From contig NC_090745.1 of assembly GCF_036898095.1 (NCBI RefSeq), forward strand, positions 86,311,717 through 86,375,716: DNA of 64,000 nt, in the 5' to 3' direction. Shown piece after piece: positions 31,500 through 43,230 of the stretch (positions within the stretch are counted from its first letter, which is position 1; each line of letters opens with the position of its first letter). The notes below the pieces were generated by a model. That model was not told where the DNA came from and ran no database searches. It saw nothing but the letters and a program-made list of their open reading frames with translations. Both the position numbers and the translations under genes were made by a program. The DNA is from Palaemon carinicauda (lineage: Eukaryota > Arthropoda > Malacostraca > Decapoda > Palaemonidae).

Positions 31500-32050
31500 A
31501 TAAAACCAAATGGTTTAATCACGTTATCTACAACAGGAAAACATATTTTCAGATCGAAATATTTCCCCGTCCGTAAATATAATTTTACTGCCAAACCCCT
31601 GGTTGTTCCCACTGTGTAGCCCCATACAGTAGGATAGCCTATATTTTTATATATCATGGAATATTTATATGACAGAAATATAGGTCTTTTTTCGAAGAAA
31701 TTGCGAGATTTTTTTTTTTTGTACATAAAAGCCCATTTATTTATTGGTAAAGCTTTTCCCGTGATAAACTACTGCATAACCGAGGAACATCTCATTTCTT
31801 TTATTTGGGCTATGAAATTAATGTAAAAATTTAACCAGAAATGCTTGAAACAAAAGATAACCAATTTAAAATACACAGTACCCCGAATTTGACCTTCATT
31901 TCAACCGCAATCAAACAGAACAACCAGTTTGACTACTTTGTTCCCCACTACACACTCGGTGAAACTGGTAATTGAAATAAAGTAAAATTCTGGGAAATTA
32001 CATTATTTTCTACAGGAAAAAATTTTCTGCTCGTAAAGATTTACCCCCAA
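31500..32050. repeat. Decayed relatives of the palindromic MITE
   Basis: 31519-31550 reads TCTACAACAGGAAAACATAT then TTTCAG. 31885-32035 contains TTTGACCTTCATTTCAACCG, an inner TTGAAATAAAGTAAAATTC arm and TTTCTACAGGAAAAAATTTT at its end. Both match parts of the 31110-31302 element. Between 32050 and 32780 nothing else is recognised. Confidence 0.55.
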
Positions 32051-32779
32051 TTTAATAGTTCTTGCTTTGCTGTATAAGCTCTGTATGTAGTGGCAAGCTT
32101 ACAGCAATGTTTTACCCTAAATCTAATGGTTTTTATTCCGCCGTGGGCTCGCTTTGTTCTCCGAAAAATAAAAACATCAAGCTCTGCATGTTCTGGCAAT
32201 TGGTAATGATGAGCTGCGATATAACTTTAATGATGAACTGTATTCACCCTCCTATTAAACATAAAGTAAAAATAATGACTTACTTTATGATCGGGACGTC
32301 AAAGGCTAGGAATCATTGTGGTCATTTCCTTGCGGCTTCTAGGTACGGATAACTACAACCATTACTGTACATATTTTTATAGGAAGTTCCATAATAGTAC
32401 ACGTAAAAAGTAGAACACAGACAAGGGTTTAACATGGAAAAAGGCTTGGGAAGGGACTGATGCAAATACTTGAAGCGATAAGAAAAGGGAGTGGGGAAAT
32501 ATTACCCCCCCCTTATGGAAACTTAACATACGTATGGGTATATGATTGGTTAACGGAAACAGCACACATTCTATAAAGTAAACTTGAATGAACTTGCTGG
32601 GGAAACTTGTTCAGAGCAAGTATTTATGTGAAAACTGGGTGTGATAAGGTAATAACAACAGGTATGATAAAAAAATAGTAAGATAAAATGAAGAGAATAA
32701 TAGATATTGTTTTACGGTAACAAATTGAAATGTTGTAATAAGGGAGAAAATGTTTGAAAGGGGTATGGAAACAAAGAGA

Positions 32780-33240
32780 AATATACAGGTGGGTATTGCA
32801 TCAACAAATACATAATGATATTAGGGGGGTCAAGTCTCATATTATACTTTAATAACTAGGATAAAAATCAATATGTCCACGTGGGTATTGCATAAACATA
32901 CGGTACTGTATTAGAAGAATGGCTTGGGTAAAACGTAATACTGTATTTCCATGTGAGTATTGCGTAAAAGAATACCTGTACGTACATACGGTATTAGAAG
33001 GGTCAGATCAAGTAGAATACTTGAATGAAGAGGGTTAAAATGAGGAGAGTTTATAAGAAAATGAGTAATTCATGGCTAAAACGTAATACTGTATGTCCAT
33101 GTGGGTACCACATAAAGAATGGGTACATATGGTATAAGAAGGGTCAGATCAAGTAGAATACTTGAATGTCACTGGTAAAAATACTTGAATGTCATGGATA
33201 AAAATGAGGGTTTATAAGAAAACGAGTGATCGTATTGGTC
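32780..33240. repeat. Degenerate tandem repeat, period about 145 bp
   Basis: AAAACGTAATACTGTA at 32931 and 33077, GTCAGATCAAGTAGAATACT at 33003 and 33145, and CCATGTGGGTA/CCACGTGGGTATTGCATAA at about 32876, 32950 and 33098 show three or so diverged units. Non-coding. 33241-34040 has no recognised feature except a T-run. Confidence 0.6.
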
Positions 33241-34049
33241 AAAATAAAGGGAGGCAGGGTTTATGCGTAGTATAAGATACTGTATAGGTAATTTGTGCAG
33301 TTTTCCACGGAATTATCATCTTTGGATACACTCACAAGCAGTAGGTCTCCTAGCGAGTCCAGTTTAATTAACATTAACAGATTGCTTTGGATTGCTGTCA
33401 ACGTGCGAGCCCCAACCCTGATTGCTACCCCCTTTTTTTTTTATTCCTGAATATGCTTCAAATGGATAGTAAAGATATAAGCAAACATACCAATCATACA
33501 CTCCTCCAGCACAGTCCAAGTACTGTTGCGGACCAACTGTGCTGACCCCGGCTAAAGGATGGTGGACTAACAACCGCCAGTGCAGAGCAGACACGGTCAA
33601 AGGGCACAACCGACACGGTCCAGGAAGAGTAGTCAGGTACATGATTTGATAGTAAATATAAGAAAATTGTAACAACACATACAAGCTTAACATTGCCCCT
33701 GAATAAGGATGGCATGCAAAATACCCAAGCATTCCACAATTTTCTTCTCTTCCACTATGGGAGTCAGTCTTCCAACGAGGTTACCCGTGGAAGAATGCCT
33801 GTAACATTGATAGAGGAAGGGATGCCGTGAAATGCCTAAACTTTTAACTGTAGATATGCTCCAGTCCAGGTTCCACCTTCCGTTCACCAACTCTCCTCCT
33901 TTAATTTAGCACCATCGATCTCATCAACCTACTGCCAGGGATTGGCAAAGGACTTAGCCTATAAGCAGAAATTCAGATCACGTGGCAGAGAGGCGCTCAT
34001 CGTAGCGTATGCGTGTACCTCAGCATGTGCACAAACATGCTCGCGCGGT

Positions 34050-35283
34050 TTTTCCTTTGTCAACTTTTTTCTTGGAAGGTGTTTAGGGACGGGATACCAG
34101 TCGTGGACCTTCCAAATATGAGTGAGTTTGACAAGCATCTTTCGAGGTGGAGACTTCAGAAAGTCAGGAGACGATAAGGCCGCTTGGACCTCATGATGTC
34201 GATTAATCTGAAGGATCCCAATCCATCTCTGCTTCAGGGCAGGGACACACGCTAATGACATTTGTCCCATGGAATAACTGAATTACCTCCACCAGGACAA
34301 ACTCCTCTCATGCAATCATGATCTGGGGAATTGAGAAAGTCGGCCTATTACCCAGCAAAGACTGATTTTTTTTGGGAAAGACATAGACACCTTCGGGTGA
34401 ATGGTGTTCCTACCACGGGGTGAAACGGCATCTTCGAGAGTTAGTTTTTACTCCCTCAACAGTCACATCTACCAACACAGCTTTAGCAGAAGTAGCTGGA
34501 AGACAAGGAGGCTCCTTGATACGTCTCGATCTGAATGATCGTCTCTATCTTCAGTCCCTTCAGTGGTGTCTGAATAGACACTGTTCACCAGACACTCGAT
34601 CTACCAAAACAGCTTTAGTAGAAGGGGCTGGAAGACTTGCCTCCCGTAAAAGTCTCGTTCCAAATGGTCGTCACTATCCTTAATCCCTTCCTTAGTATCT
34701 GAAGTGACACCGGTCACAAGACAGCAGGCCTCCTGTGGCAGTTCTGTAGTCTGATAAGGGAGAGTCCCAGTCTCAATTGGCAATGATGCTATTCAGGATG
34801 AACTCATTGAAAAGCTATTCTTCCTGCTGACACGGGCACTGGATCGTTGTTAGTTTAGGGGATACGTCAAAAGAGATGGGGAGCTTTCCTCCTACAACGC
34901 TTAGAATCTGTACAACGATCGACCTAGTGCACAAATCCTTTATGAATGTTTTGAGGCGTTAAGTGGCTCCAAAATACTTTTGCTCTCTATTGAGCGGTCA
35001 CTTCATGGTGTAAATAAGTAACGGCACCACTGTAAAGACCAAGGTAACAATGGAGACGGCATTGTATTCTCTATAGTCTACAAACTGATGGCGGAAATCC
35101 ACGAGTGGGCAGTGCTCGACTCGGTTACTAAAACAGGTACTGTAATCCAGGTAAAAGTACATTTAGGAAGGATAAACTGAGCAGAATGATGCAGATCGTA
35201 GGTCTAGATTGGTCGTTGCATTCACAGATAGTGAACATTTGAGGGGGATTACTCATCCTAGTTCACAACCTCTCTAATTGGAA
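34050..35283 (+). pseudogene. DIRS element E, left part: heavily decayed RT and RNase H
   Basis: Patchwork frames reproduce the DIRS order: GIPVVDLPNMSEFDKHLSRW (family WRPVIDLS-LN-FV), MMSINLKDPN (RT catalytic block, Asp to Asn), GIEKVGLLPSK-like and KDIDTFG-like residues near 34320-34400, LYLQSLQWCLNRHCSPDTRS near 34545, NGTTVK near 35021, AEIHEWAVLDSVT near 35095 and FRKDKLSRMMQIVGLDWSLH near 35168. It breaks off at about 35283 in the MT-like block, where DIRS C starts. The rest of E resumes at 45149. A ~130-bp internal duplication is at 34470-34729. Confidence 0.7.
34470..34729 (+). repeat. Tandem duplication (~130 bp) inside DIRS E
   Basis: ACAGCTTTAGCAGAAGTAGC followed by TGGAAGAC and GTCTCGAT-TGAATG at 34480-34540 is repeated as ACAGCTTTAGTAGAAGGGGC, TGGAAGAC and GTCTCGTTCCAAATGG at 34608-34670. 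The distance between equivalents is about 130 bp, with roughly 20-25% differences, so it is old. Confidence 0.65.
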
Positions 35284-35308
35284 ATTGTTCCGAAACTGAC
35301 ATACAAAC

Positions 35309-35372
35309 CACGAGAGGTTTTCTCAGCGACGTAAGAAGAAGTCCAGGCGGGATATTTCTCCTTCGAAGGTTT
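35309..35372 (+). pseudogene. 64-bp DIRS gag scrap in the left terminal repeat of C
   Basis: AGAGGTTTTCTCAGCGACGT through TTCGAAGGTTTCTTCTT matches C's own gag at 36510-36573 (AGAGGTTTTCTCAGCGACGT, GGATATTTCTCCTTCAAAG) with a few differences. It lies between the true left tip of C and the LINE fragment and is out of place. It may have come along during the LINE insertion or a gene-conversion event. Confidence 0.7.
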
Positions 35373-36105
35373 CTTCTTACTCTTACCCACATTAACTCTC
35401 AACTTGCTTTTCTCACACACCTTTCCAGATTCTGTCGCTAATCGACCAAGCTTCTCTTCCGCGTCTGCAACCAGTACAGTATCATCCGCAAAGAACAACT
35501 GATTTACCTCCCATTCATGATCATTCTCGTCTACCAGTTTCAATCCTCGTCCAAACACTCGAGCATTCACCTCTCTCACCACTCCATCAACATACAAGTT
35601 AAACAACCATGGCGACATCACACATCCCTGTCTCAGCCCCACTCTCACCGGAAACCAATCGCTCACTTCATTTCCTATCCTAACACACGATTTACTACCC
35701 TAACACACGATTTACTACCTTTGTAGAAACTTTTCACTGCTTGCAACAACCTTCCACCAACTCCGTATAACCTCATCACATTCCACATTGCTTCCCTATC
35801 AACTCTATCATACGCTTTCTCCAGATCCATAAACGCAACATACACCACCTTACCTTTTGCTAAATATTTCTCGCATATCTGCCTAACTGTAAAAATCTGA
35901 TTCATACAACCCCTACCTCTTCTAAAACCACCCTGTACTTCTAAGATTGCATTCTCTGTTTTATCCTTAATCCTATTACAGTAATCAGTACTCTACCATA
36001 CACTTTTCCAACTACACTAAACCAACTAATACCCCTTGAATTACAACACTCATGCACATCTCCCTTACCCTTATATAGTGGTACAATACATGCACAAACC
36101 CAATG
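35373..36105 (-). pseudogene. LINE-2 fragment (minus strand) within the left end of DIRS C
   Basis: On the minus strand this encodes the same protein as the 15732-17047 LINE: MNQIFTVRQICEKYLAKGK, AFMDLEKAYDRVDREAMW and VGGRLLQAVKSFYKGS (35905-35675), then VRVGLRQGCVMSPWLFNLYV, VNQLFFADDTVLVADAEEKL and KLRVNVGKSK (35666-35380). Its uninterrupted GISWFSVVGKVYGR-encoding DNA near 36010-36045 shows the empty site used by DIRS I in the other copy. Truncated at both ends. A short tandem duplication (CCTAACACACGATTTACTAC) occurs at 35679-35718. Confidence 0.85.
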
Positions 36106-36330
36106 AAATGACGAGCCATTAGAATTTTAACGAGGGTTTACTACCCCACCGCTAGTTAGTGGGGGTAGGGGAGAGTAGCTTGCTAAAACCCCCCCCCCCC
36201 CCCTCACACACACCTGTGCTTGAGCTCACTTTGCTCTCGGCTCGGGTGGTAGTCGGACGTGTCCGCTCTCACCCTCGACTCTTTCTGACAGCCATTAATG
36301 TCTTTTTGCTTTTTCTCCTATAGGTTTAAA
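36106..36330. repeat. DIRS C left terminal repeat, inner part
   Basis: TGAAATGACGAGCCATTAGA through GGGTTTACTACCCC, the GCTAGTTAGTGGGGGTAGGG block, the C-run and CACACACCTGTGCTTGAGCT is the inverse complement of 44935-45072. The run of 19 Cs matches the G-run at 44970-44982. The outer tip is separated at 35284-35308. Confidence 0.85.
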
Positions 36331-36331
36331 T

Positions 36332-38190
36332 GTGAAGTTGGCCTCTGCAAATATGCGCACCTGTCCTGGTTTACCCGACCGCCCCTGTGGAACTTTCATG
36401 TCGGCGGTCGAGACGGACCCTCATACCCTTTGCCCTTACTGTAGAGGTCAACATTGTGATAGTGGTAATAAGTGTGGTGAGTGTAGGGAGTGGTCTACCT
36501 CCCAGTGGGAGAGGTTTTCTCAGCGACGTAAGAAGTCGTCCAGGTGGGATATTTCTCCTTCAAAGTTTTCTTCAAAAGGAGAAAATCCCAAGGACTCTTC
36601 TTCCGTTGCCCAAACCTCCTCCGAAGCTCCCGCTCGATCGGTCTCTCGAGAGAGACCGGCGAGTGGTAGCGTAGACCGTGGTTCTGTTTCCCAAACTCGG
36701 GGTTTGAGAGATGGCGTTGCCTCCCCTAGCGAGGCAGCTCCACCTCCCCCCCGGGGGAGGATATATCACTAACTAATTTGTTTCAGCTTTGGTCTTCCTT
36801 GGGGCTCGAGGGTTCGCCCTCCAGGGTAGCTCTACTTGACATCATCCGATTGGGTGCCGCTGTCAAGCAATCGCCGACTTTGGCAGAGGTTGATCCTCTG
36901 TCAATTGTCGACGTTGTGGTGTCAGAGGTATCCAATGCGGTATCTCCTAATACCTCTGCCTCTTCTCATCCCACAGTAGCTGAAGGCTTAGTTTCTCCCG
37001 TTCCTGCACAACCTTCGAGGTAGAAACTAAGTCCAACAGTCTCTCCTGCTGGTGATTCCCCCGACAGAGACTCCTCTTCGGAGGACTGCAGAAGGTCAGC
37101 TTTCTGATCCAACGGCCCCCAGAGGCCGCATCCGTCGCAAGGCTCGCCTTCCTCTTTGCCGGAGAGGCCTTCCTTCACCTTATAAATCGGTGAGGAGGCG
37201 CCTCTTCGGTTCATCATTGTCGTTGTAGTCCGCCGCAGAGGAGTCTCGTCAGCGTTCACCGACTGTTCCTGCTATGGTTCTGGACCTCTCAGCAGATCGT
37301 TTGCGATGCCCTTCGGTGGAAGGTCGTCCTTTCGAAGGGCACGCCGACCTTCCACCCAACAGACCTGCTGACCTGCCATTGCCGTTCCTGGCAGCTGATG
37401 CGCTTTACGCGCCAATGAATCCTGATTATCATGCTAGTCAGGCACCAATCCCTATTACGGGGCAACAAGGGCGTACGCGCCATCGCACGCGTACGTCCCT
37501 TACGGGCCATGATGATCATGGGCGCCAACGTTCTCCTGTGCACAAGGCTTTGGCTGAGGTAGAGCGCCAGCGCTCAACTGCGCGCCATCAACCTCCTGCG
37601 CGCCATCAACCTCCTGCGCGCCAGCAACCCCCTGCGCGCCAGCAACCCCCTGCGCGCCAGCGCTCTCCTATGTGTCGGTGCTCGCCAACGCGCTAGCGCT
37701 CTCCTGTGCGCCAGCGCTCTCCTGCGTGCCAGCGTTGACGTGCATCCATCTCTCATGCGCGCCCACAATCTTTGGATCTGGGAGCTGTAGGGAAGTCAAG
37801 GACTTTGCCTATACACCAGCGCTCGCCAACGCACCGCCTGCTGTCTCCAGCGCGCCATCCCTCGCCATCGCACAATCGCATGGGTTCACCTGCTCGGGCC
37901 CACAAGGATACGCGTGCGTCCGCGCCCATCCTCTTCAGCAGTTATGCACCGTCATCCTGACCCGCGCCCGCAAGATGCACGCCCACGCACACAGGTTCCG
38001 ACTGCGCGCCTGCACGCAATGGATGTCTCTCCTTCGCGCGCGCCCTACGACTTCTTCTGGGGCGTGCGAACTCTTGCCCGCACGCCCACGGGCCCAACAT
38101 TTTGATCCTGCGCGTGAGCGCACAATCAGCCTCCCGCGTACTCTCCTGTAATCCCACAGTCTCCCGCGCACGCTCCTACGCACCATCACT
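36332..38190 (+). pseudogene. DIRS C gag, N-terminal part
   Basis: The frame 36332-36772 starts with a 147-codon stretch whose Cys array (C11, C19, DPH at 29-31, C34-x2-C37-RG-x2-C42-x5-C48-x2-C51) has the same spacing as gag of element I. The rest of the Cys domain is followed by SQWERF and a basic SQRRKKSSRW stretch. A stop at 36770 and further shifts break the frame. The downstream part (37274-38150) is Pro/Arg-rich and contains 15-18-bp tandem units (CCTGCGCGCCATCAA, CCTGCGCGCCAGCAA) at about 37590-37740 that lead into the large minisatellite. Confidence 0.8.
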
Positions 38191-38191
38191 C

Positions 38192-39664
38192 GCCCGTGCG
38201 CTCTCGCAATCGCCCGCGCGCTCTCGCAATCGCCCGGGCGCGCTCGCAATCGCCCGCGCGCTCTCGCAATCGCCCGCGCGCTCTCGCAATCGCCCCCGCG
38301 CGCTCGCAATCGCCCCCGCGCGCCCGCAATCGCCCCCGCGCGCCCGCAATCGCCCCCGCGCGCCCGCAATCGCCCCCGCGCGCCCGCAATCGCCCCCCCG
38401 GGCCCGCAATCGCCCCCCCGGGCCCGCAATCGCCCCCCCGGGCCCGCAATCGCCCCCCCGGGCCCGCAATCGCCCCCCGCGCCCGCAATCGCCCCCCCGC
38501 GCCCGCAATCGCCCCCCCGCGCCCGCAATCGCCCCCCCCGCGCCCGCAATCGCCCCCGCGCGCCCGCAATCGCCCCCCCGCGCCCGCAATCGCCCCCCCG
38601 CGCCCGCAATCGCCCCCCCGCGCCCGCAATCGCCCCCCCGCGCCCGCAATCGCCCCCCCGCGCCCGCAATCGCCCCCCCGCGCCCGCAATCGCCCCCCCG
38701 CGCCCGCAATCGCCCCCCCGCGCCCGCAATCGCCCCCCCGCGCCCGCAATCGCCCCCCCGCGCCCGCAATCGCCCCCCCGCGCCCGCAATCGCCCCCCCG
38801 CGCCCGCAATCGCCCCCCCGCGCCCGCAATCGCCCCCGCGCGCCCGCAATCGCCCCCCCGCGCCCGCAATCGCCCCCCCGCGCCCGCAATCGCCCCCCGC
38901 GCGCCCGCAATCGCCCCCGCGCGCCCGCAATCGCCCCCCGCGCGCCCGCAATCGCCCCCCCGCGCCCGCAATCGCCCCCCCGCGCCCGCAATCGCCCCCG
39001 CGCGCCCGCAATCGCCCCCGCGCGCCCGCAATCGCCCCCGCGCGCCCGCAATCGCCCCCGCGCGCCCGCAATCGCCCCCGCGCGCCCGCAATCGCCCCCG
39101 CGCGCCCGCAATCGCCCCCGCGCGCCCGCAATCGCCCCCGCGCGCCCGCAATCGCCCCCGCGCGCCCGCAATCGCCCCCGCGCGCCCGCAATCGCCCCCG
39201 CGCGCCCGCAATCGCCCCCGCGCGCCCGCAATCGCCCCCGCGCGCCCGCAATCGCCCCCGCGCGCCCGCAATCGCCCCCGCGCGCCCGCAATCGCCCCCG
39301 CGCGCCCGCAATCGCCCCCGCGCGCCCGCAATCGCCCCCGCGCGCCCGCAATCGCCCCCGCGCGCCCGCAATCGCCCCCGCGCGCCCGCAATCGCCCCCG
39401 CGCGCCCGCAATCGCCCCCGCGCGCCCGCAATCGCCCCCGCGCGCCCGCAATCGCCCCCGCGCGCCCGCAATCGCCCCCGCGCGCCCGCAATCGCCCCCG
39501 CGCGCCCGCAATCGCCCCCGCGCGCCCGCAATCGCCCCCGCGCGCCCGCAATCGCCCCCGCGCGCCCGCAATCGCCCCCGCGCGCCCGCAATCGCCCCCG
39601 CGCGCCCGCAATCGCCCCCGCGCGCCCGCAATCGCCCCCGCGCGCCCGCAATCGCCCCCGCGCG
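38192..39664. repeat. 20-bp GC-rich minisatellite, about 74 copies, inside DIRS C gag
   Basis: The unit is CGCAATCGCCCCCGCGCGCC. The array is block-structured: CTCTCGCAATCGCCCGCGCG variants at 38195-38300, four units with CCCCCCCGGGCC at about 38391-38470, roughly 25 units with CCCCCCCGCGCC (some 19 or 21 bp long) to about 38990, then about 33 identical units to 39664. Because the unit has no stop codon in any register on either strand, all frames across it are open. The very long Arg/Pro/Ala frames seen on both strands (up to about 650 codons) are artefacts. Three units make 20 codons, so a gag frame can pass through in any phase. Confidence 0.95.
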
Positions 39665-41370
39665 CGAGGCTGCAGGACAACGCACGGCAAGGTCGCCATC
39701 GCCACATTCCCCTCCCCGCAAGCGCAGAACAGCGTGCACGGCGGTGGAAGGGAAGCATCCAGAAAGGTCCAGGAACACTTTTTCTTCTTTTCAGGCGAAC
39801 CCCCCTATGGAAACTCCTCCCAGGGATCTGTCGATTCCTGTCCCTCCAGAGGGAGTGTCTGACAGTGCAGCTGTCAGTCAACAGCCATGGTTTGGGGCAC
39901 TAATCAGAGTGGTTACACAGGTTTTCAAGCCTGTGCTCGCTGAGTTAGGCCGCAGATCCTTGGCTGCGTCTACCCCTGTGAAGAGAAAAAGAGGAGTTTC
40001 AGACGTGGTGACTTCTCTAAGAGCTAAGCTGTCTCCTCGTAAGCCCTCGAAGCAGGTTCCTCCCCCCCCCCAGACTTTTTCTCCCTCCCTGTCGGACGAG
40101 GATTTCCCGTCCTGAGGGGAGTCACGTGAGGCGAGACATTCCCCCATCACACCAATGAGGGAAACCCCACCTCACGTTGAAAAGTCTTCCAGAGTAGGGG
40201 TGGAGAAGAACTTGCCTCCGTCTTTGTTAGAGTCCTGCATCCTTCCCAGGAAGGAGTCGAAGGACTCGAAGACAGTGCCAAAATCCTCGACGAGACTTAG
40301 GACGGAGCCAGCTAATCATTCGGAGAATGTCCGCGATTCTCCCCAAGAAGAGCCTTTGGGGACAGGAGACTTCGCTGCAAGTCCGACATCCGGAGGAGAA
40401 CTACAAGAGTCAGAACATGCATTTTGGCAGTTTCTGACTCTTATGAAGACTCTCAATGGGTTTGCTGACCCAGAGATCCCCCCTCGAGAGGGCAAAGACA
40501 CGGTCTTGGACCGAGTATTTGGAACTCAAAAACCTTCTAAGGCCAGTGCGGCTCTGCCCTGGTCTCAAGAGGGTTAAGAGTACCAGGGACAAGATCGCGG
40601 TCCAGCTCTCAGAGTTAGCCTCCTCCAACCGCTCCAGTGCTGGCAACAAGCTTCTCCCACCTCCTCGCGTACAGCAGAGGAGGTACTTCGAGATCTTGGA
40701 GGAGCCTTGTTTAGCTCTTCCTCTTCACCATTCCTTGGAAGAGCTTACCAGGGGAGTCCCTCTTGAGAGACTCTCCAACCGGCAGGTCTCATTCCTGGCA
40801 ACTGAGATCCTTAATCAGGAGAAGGATGCGAAGTGTGCTATGCAAGCCACTTCGTGGCTGGATATCTGGTTAGGGACCTTAGGTATCCTGATACGCTCTG
40901 AGGATTTCTCCAAAGAACGTACCAGGAAAGCTATGGAGACGTTCTTCCTCTCAGGCACTCGTACGATCGAGTTTCTGGCCCACCAAGTCTCGAACTTGTG
41001 AGCAAACACCATCCTGAAACGTCGGGATGCGGTGGCTGAGAGGTTCCATTAGAAGGTCCCTAACACCGAGATAAATAGGCTTAGGCATTCTTCCTTGGAA
41101 GGAACGAATATGTTTGAGCCTAAAGACTTGGAACATGCTGCTGAGAGGTGGAGGAAGTTCCACCAAGACTCCCTCCTGCATAGGGCTTTGACATCCAAGC
41201 CCTATAAGCCTCCAGCACCCCAACAGTCCCATCCTACCAAGACCACGAAACCGACAACGGCAGCGAAGACAGTTGTGTCTAAGCCCTTTCCTGTCAAGGA
41301 CAGGAAAGGCAAAAAGTCCTCCAGGGGAGGTAAATATCCTAGAGGGAGCAGCCGAGGCCGCAAACGCTAG
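39665..41370 (+). pseudogene. DIRS C gag, C-terminal part
   Basis: After the minisatellite, the frame ending at 40115 (PPQTFSPSLSDEDFPS, then stop), 40155-40577 and 40456-41001 carry conserved gag pieces. These include TEYLELKNLLRPVRLCPGLK, ATSWLDIWLGTLGILI and GTRTIEFLAHQVSNL; the same TSWLD-WLGTLG-L block is in element D near 61127. The last part, 41095-41370, ends basic and RG-rich (KKSSRGGKYPRGSSRGRKR), as in element I. Stops at about 41000 and 41052 and several shifts break it. Confidence 0.8.
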
Positions 41371-41389
41371 GATTGGCAGTCCCCCTGCA

Positions 41390-43230
41390 TGTCCACCAGT
41401 AGAGGGATACCTACAAAGTTGTGCAGACAGGTGGCAGCAACTCGGGGCCGATTCCTGGACGATTTCCGTAATCAGTCAGGGATATCGCGTCCCGTTCACA
41501 ACATCTCTACCTCCCCTGACGACGAATCCAGTGTCATTGAGCTCCCTTGCCATGGGATCATCAAGGGGACAAGCCCTTCAGGCAGAAGTCCAGACCCTGT
41601 TGAAGAAGGGCGCTCTTCAAGAGGTCCTCGATGGGTCCCCAGGCTTCTTCAGTTGACTCTTTCTTGTAAAGAAGGCGTCTGGAGGCTGGAGACCGGTCAT
41701 CAACCTCTCGACTCTGAACAAGTTTGTCAAACAAACTCTGTTCAGCATGGAGACCGCAGACACGGTCAGACTAGCAGTGAGACCGCTGGACTTCATGTGT
41801 ACACTGGATCTGAAGGACGCGTACTTCCAGATCCCAGTCCATCCGTCTTCAAGGAAGTACTTAAGATTCAGCCTATACAACAAGGTGTACCAGTTCTAGG
41901 TGCTGTGTTTTGGTCTCTCCACAGCACCACAGGTTTTCACCAGAGTGTTCACCCTAATATCTTCGTGGGTACACAGGATCGGCATCCGTCTCCTCCGTTA
42001 TCTGGACGACTGGCTGATCCTAGCAGACTCGGAGTCATCCCTTCTTCAACACCGAGACAAACTTCTGGGACTTTGCCAGGATTTGGGGATCATGGTAAAT
42101 CTCGAGAAGTCCTCTCTGCTTCCCACTCAAAGACTGGTATACCTAGGCATGATTATAGGCACTAATCTCCACAAAGCCTTCCCATCGGACGACAGGATAG
42201 CAAGGCTGAGGAAGGTCGCAAGCCCCTTTCTCAGACGAGAAGAACTTCCAGCCCAATCGTGGTTACGTCTCCTCGGTCACCTCTCATCTTTGGCTCGTCT
42301 AGTTCCCAACGGTTGCCTCAGGATGATATCCCTCCAGTGGCGACTCAAGTCCCGGTGGAATCAAGGCTACGATTCCCCGGACGTCATGATCCCTATGGGA
42401 CCTGCGGAACGAACGGACCTCCAGTGGTGGGTGACAGATGAGAACCTACGAAGAGGAGTGGATCTTCTCGTCCTCCCCCGGATTTGATGCTGTTTTCGGA
42501 CGCCTCAAAGAAAGGGTGGGGGCCCCACGTACTGCACCACACGACCTTAGGCCTGTGGTCAGAATCAGAAAAGTGCCTCCATATAAACCTTCTAGAGATG
42601 AAGGCCGTCTTTTTGGCCCTTCAACGGTTCCAACAATACCTGGCGGGTCACTCTGTGGTGGTGATGAGCAACAACACCACAGTAGTGGCTGACATCAACA
42701 AACAAGGAGGTACCTTTTCGAAGCAGCTATCCCATCTTGCAGTAGAGATGCTGAGATGGACCGAAGTCCACTCGATTCCACTTTTGGCTCGCTTCATTCC
42801 AGGCAAGAGGAATGTGCTCGCTGACAATCTGAGCAGAGCGTCTCAGGTAGTGAGTACCGAGTGATCTTTGGATCATCTAGTAGCCAACAAAGTCCTGACT
42901 TTGTGGGGTTCCCCGACTGTGGATCTGTTCTCAATAGCTCTGAACTTCAAGCTTCCGCTGTATTGCTCCCCAGTCCCGGATCCCAAGGTGCTCTGACAAG
43001 ATGCCTTCCAACAACGGTGGGACAACATCAAGGTTTACGCCTTTCCCCTGTTCTGTCTGATGAGGAGGGTGCTCAACAAGACCAGAATATCTGTCAATCT
43101 TTCAATGACCCTCATAGCTCTGCTATGGCATCACGCGGAGTGGTTTCCGGACCTTCTGCAACTCCTAACGGAACTACCGAGAGAACTCCCTCCATGACAC
43201 AATCTACTCAGACAACCACATGCCAACATC
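41390..43230 (+). pseudogene. DIRS C RT, RNase H and MT-like region
   Basis: One frame (register of 41273) carries almost all of the RT: SQGYRVPFTTSLPPLT, GALQEVLDGSPGF, WRPVINLSTLNKFV, Asp in MCTLDLKDAYFQIP (about 41797), CFGLSTAPQVF and an intact YLDDW (about 42000), with stops at about 41655 and 41897. After a shift at about 42480 the RNase H follows: MLFSDASKKGWG, EMKAVFLAL, VVVMSNNTTVVADINKQGG (the usual Asp replaced by Asn) and RNVLADNLSRA. Then VLTLWGSPTVDLF and YAFPLFCLMRRVLN of the MT-like block. Dead but recent. Confidence 0.88.

Noticed and set aside
32062..32352. 96-codon ORF as a possible gene
   Set aside because: No recognisable motif, AT-rich flanks with MITE remnants and no splice or polyadenylation context convincing enough.
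33364..33890. Minus-strand frames of 67-122 codons as a host gene
   Set aside because: No recognisable domain, and the region lies next to decayed DIRS E with no conserved blocks.
38192..39664. CRISPR-like appearance of a regular array
   Set aside because: No distinct spacers (units are contiguous), and the context is a eukaryotic transposon gag.
37935..40115. Five overlapping frames of 509-648 codons on both strands (Arg/Ala/Gly or Arg/Pro/Ala repeats)
   Set aside because: They are created by the 20-bp minisatellite unit, which contains no stop codon in any register. Only the DIRS C gag passes through the region as a once-real gene.
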